Positions 63,911-64,000 of a DNA stretch of 64,000 bases are shown piece after piece (position 1 is the stretch's first letter; the number at the start of each line of letters is the position of its first letter). Position numbers and translations under genes: made by a program. Origin of the DNA: Uranotaenia lowii (Eukaryota > Arthropoda > Insecta > Diptera > Culicidae); assembly GCF_029784155.1 (NCBI RefSeq), contig NC_073691.1:139058433-139122432 (forward strand), in the 5' to 3' direction. Below the pieces are notes generated by a model. The model was given only the letters and a program-made list of their open reading frames with translations, searched no databases and was not told the origin of the DNA.

Positions 63911-64000
63911 ACAGTAAATGAAAATTACCGAGTTCGGTAATTTTTTTACCGAAATCCTAACATGTGTAAATCGTTAAACTGTTCGGTAATTTTTTCGGTA
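63911..64000. mobile_element. start of a TTACCGAA palindromic repeat, cut by the window edge
   Basis: ATTACCGAGTTCGGTAAT is a near-perfect palindrome, and TTCGGTAATTTTTT recurs near 63985. It replaces the gag sequence from 63911, so either it inserted there or it marks the 5' truncation point. Confidence 0.5.

Overview
The window looks like a repeat-dense, AT-rich piece of an insect nuclear genome, most likely a culicine mosquito. The basis is the mixture of element families: I-group, Jockey-group, CR1-group and RTE-like non-LTR retrotransposons, Tc1/mariner transposons, several tRNA-headed SINEs, hAT-like and Harbinger-like MITEs, and long foldback elements. There is no operon structure, no rRNA and no CRISPR array. 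Species cannot be fixed from sequence alone. Almost every long open frame belongs to a transposable element. Host-gene evidence is limited to a few short exon-like stretches.

Layout. 1-3983: I-group retrotransposon with an intact 1201-codon ORF2 (endonuclease, RT, RNase H), inserted tail-first into the gag gene of a Jockey-group element (3984-5263, minus). 5264-8143: tandem array of a 501-505 bp tRNA-headed unit, four copies in one orientation followed by about 1.7 in the other. 9328-13857: repeat fragments and a 5'-truncated Jockey-like RT relic interrupted by an antisense SINE. 14059-16434: mariner-like transposon split by an RTE fragment. 16781-19640: SINE, MITEs and one uncharacterised ORF. 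19645-21535: RTE-like RT relic carrying a Harbinger-like MITE that carries a second inverted copy of itself and a tiny LINE tail. 24814-27455: foldback element with about 620 bp arms, whose spacer holds another MITE and a spliced, cysteine-paired (ZAD-like) exon pair.

32128-40178 is a hAT-like element (8 bp duplication) containing an 8-bp-duplication MITE (34754-39942), which in turn contains a CR1-group element with an intact 1220-codon ORF2 preceded by three in-frame repeats of about 50 residues. 40218-40992 is an almost perfect foldback element. 41485-44265 and 49527-51720 are GC-rich satellite blocks, partly shared in opposite orientation. 44436-46105 holds a tandem duplication, a 196 bp SINE with perfect 13 bp duplications, and a tRNA-SINE-derived hairpin.

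46841-59055 contains several TA-flanked elements with GGGGA termini, two foldback hairpins, two host-like exon or gene candidates (47911-48093 and 55318-55496), and a Tc1-type transposon with IR/DR ends and an inactivated transposase. 59227-63910 is a second copy of the Jockey-group element (minus). It is disabled by a FADD-to-FADN change, a stop codon, a frameshift in gag and a 1038 bp transposon insertion.

The dominant theme is nesting. Precise target-site duplications make a relative insertion order readable at many loci. The least conventional structures are the bidirectional tRNA-headed array (which can fold into a stem of about 870 bp), the self-nested MITE, the triplicated leader of the CR1 ORF2 and the exon pair inside a foldback transposon.
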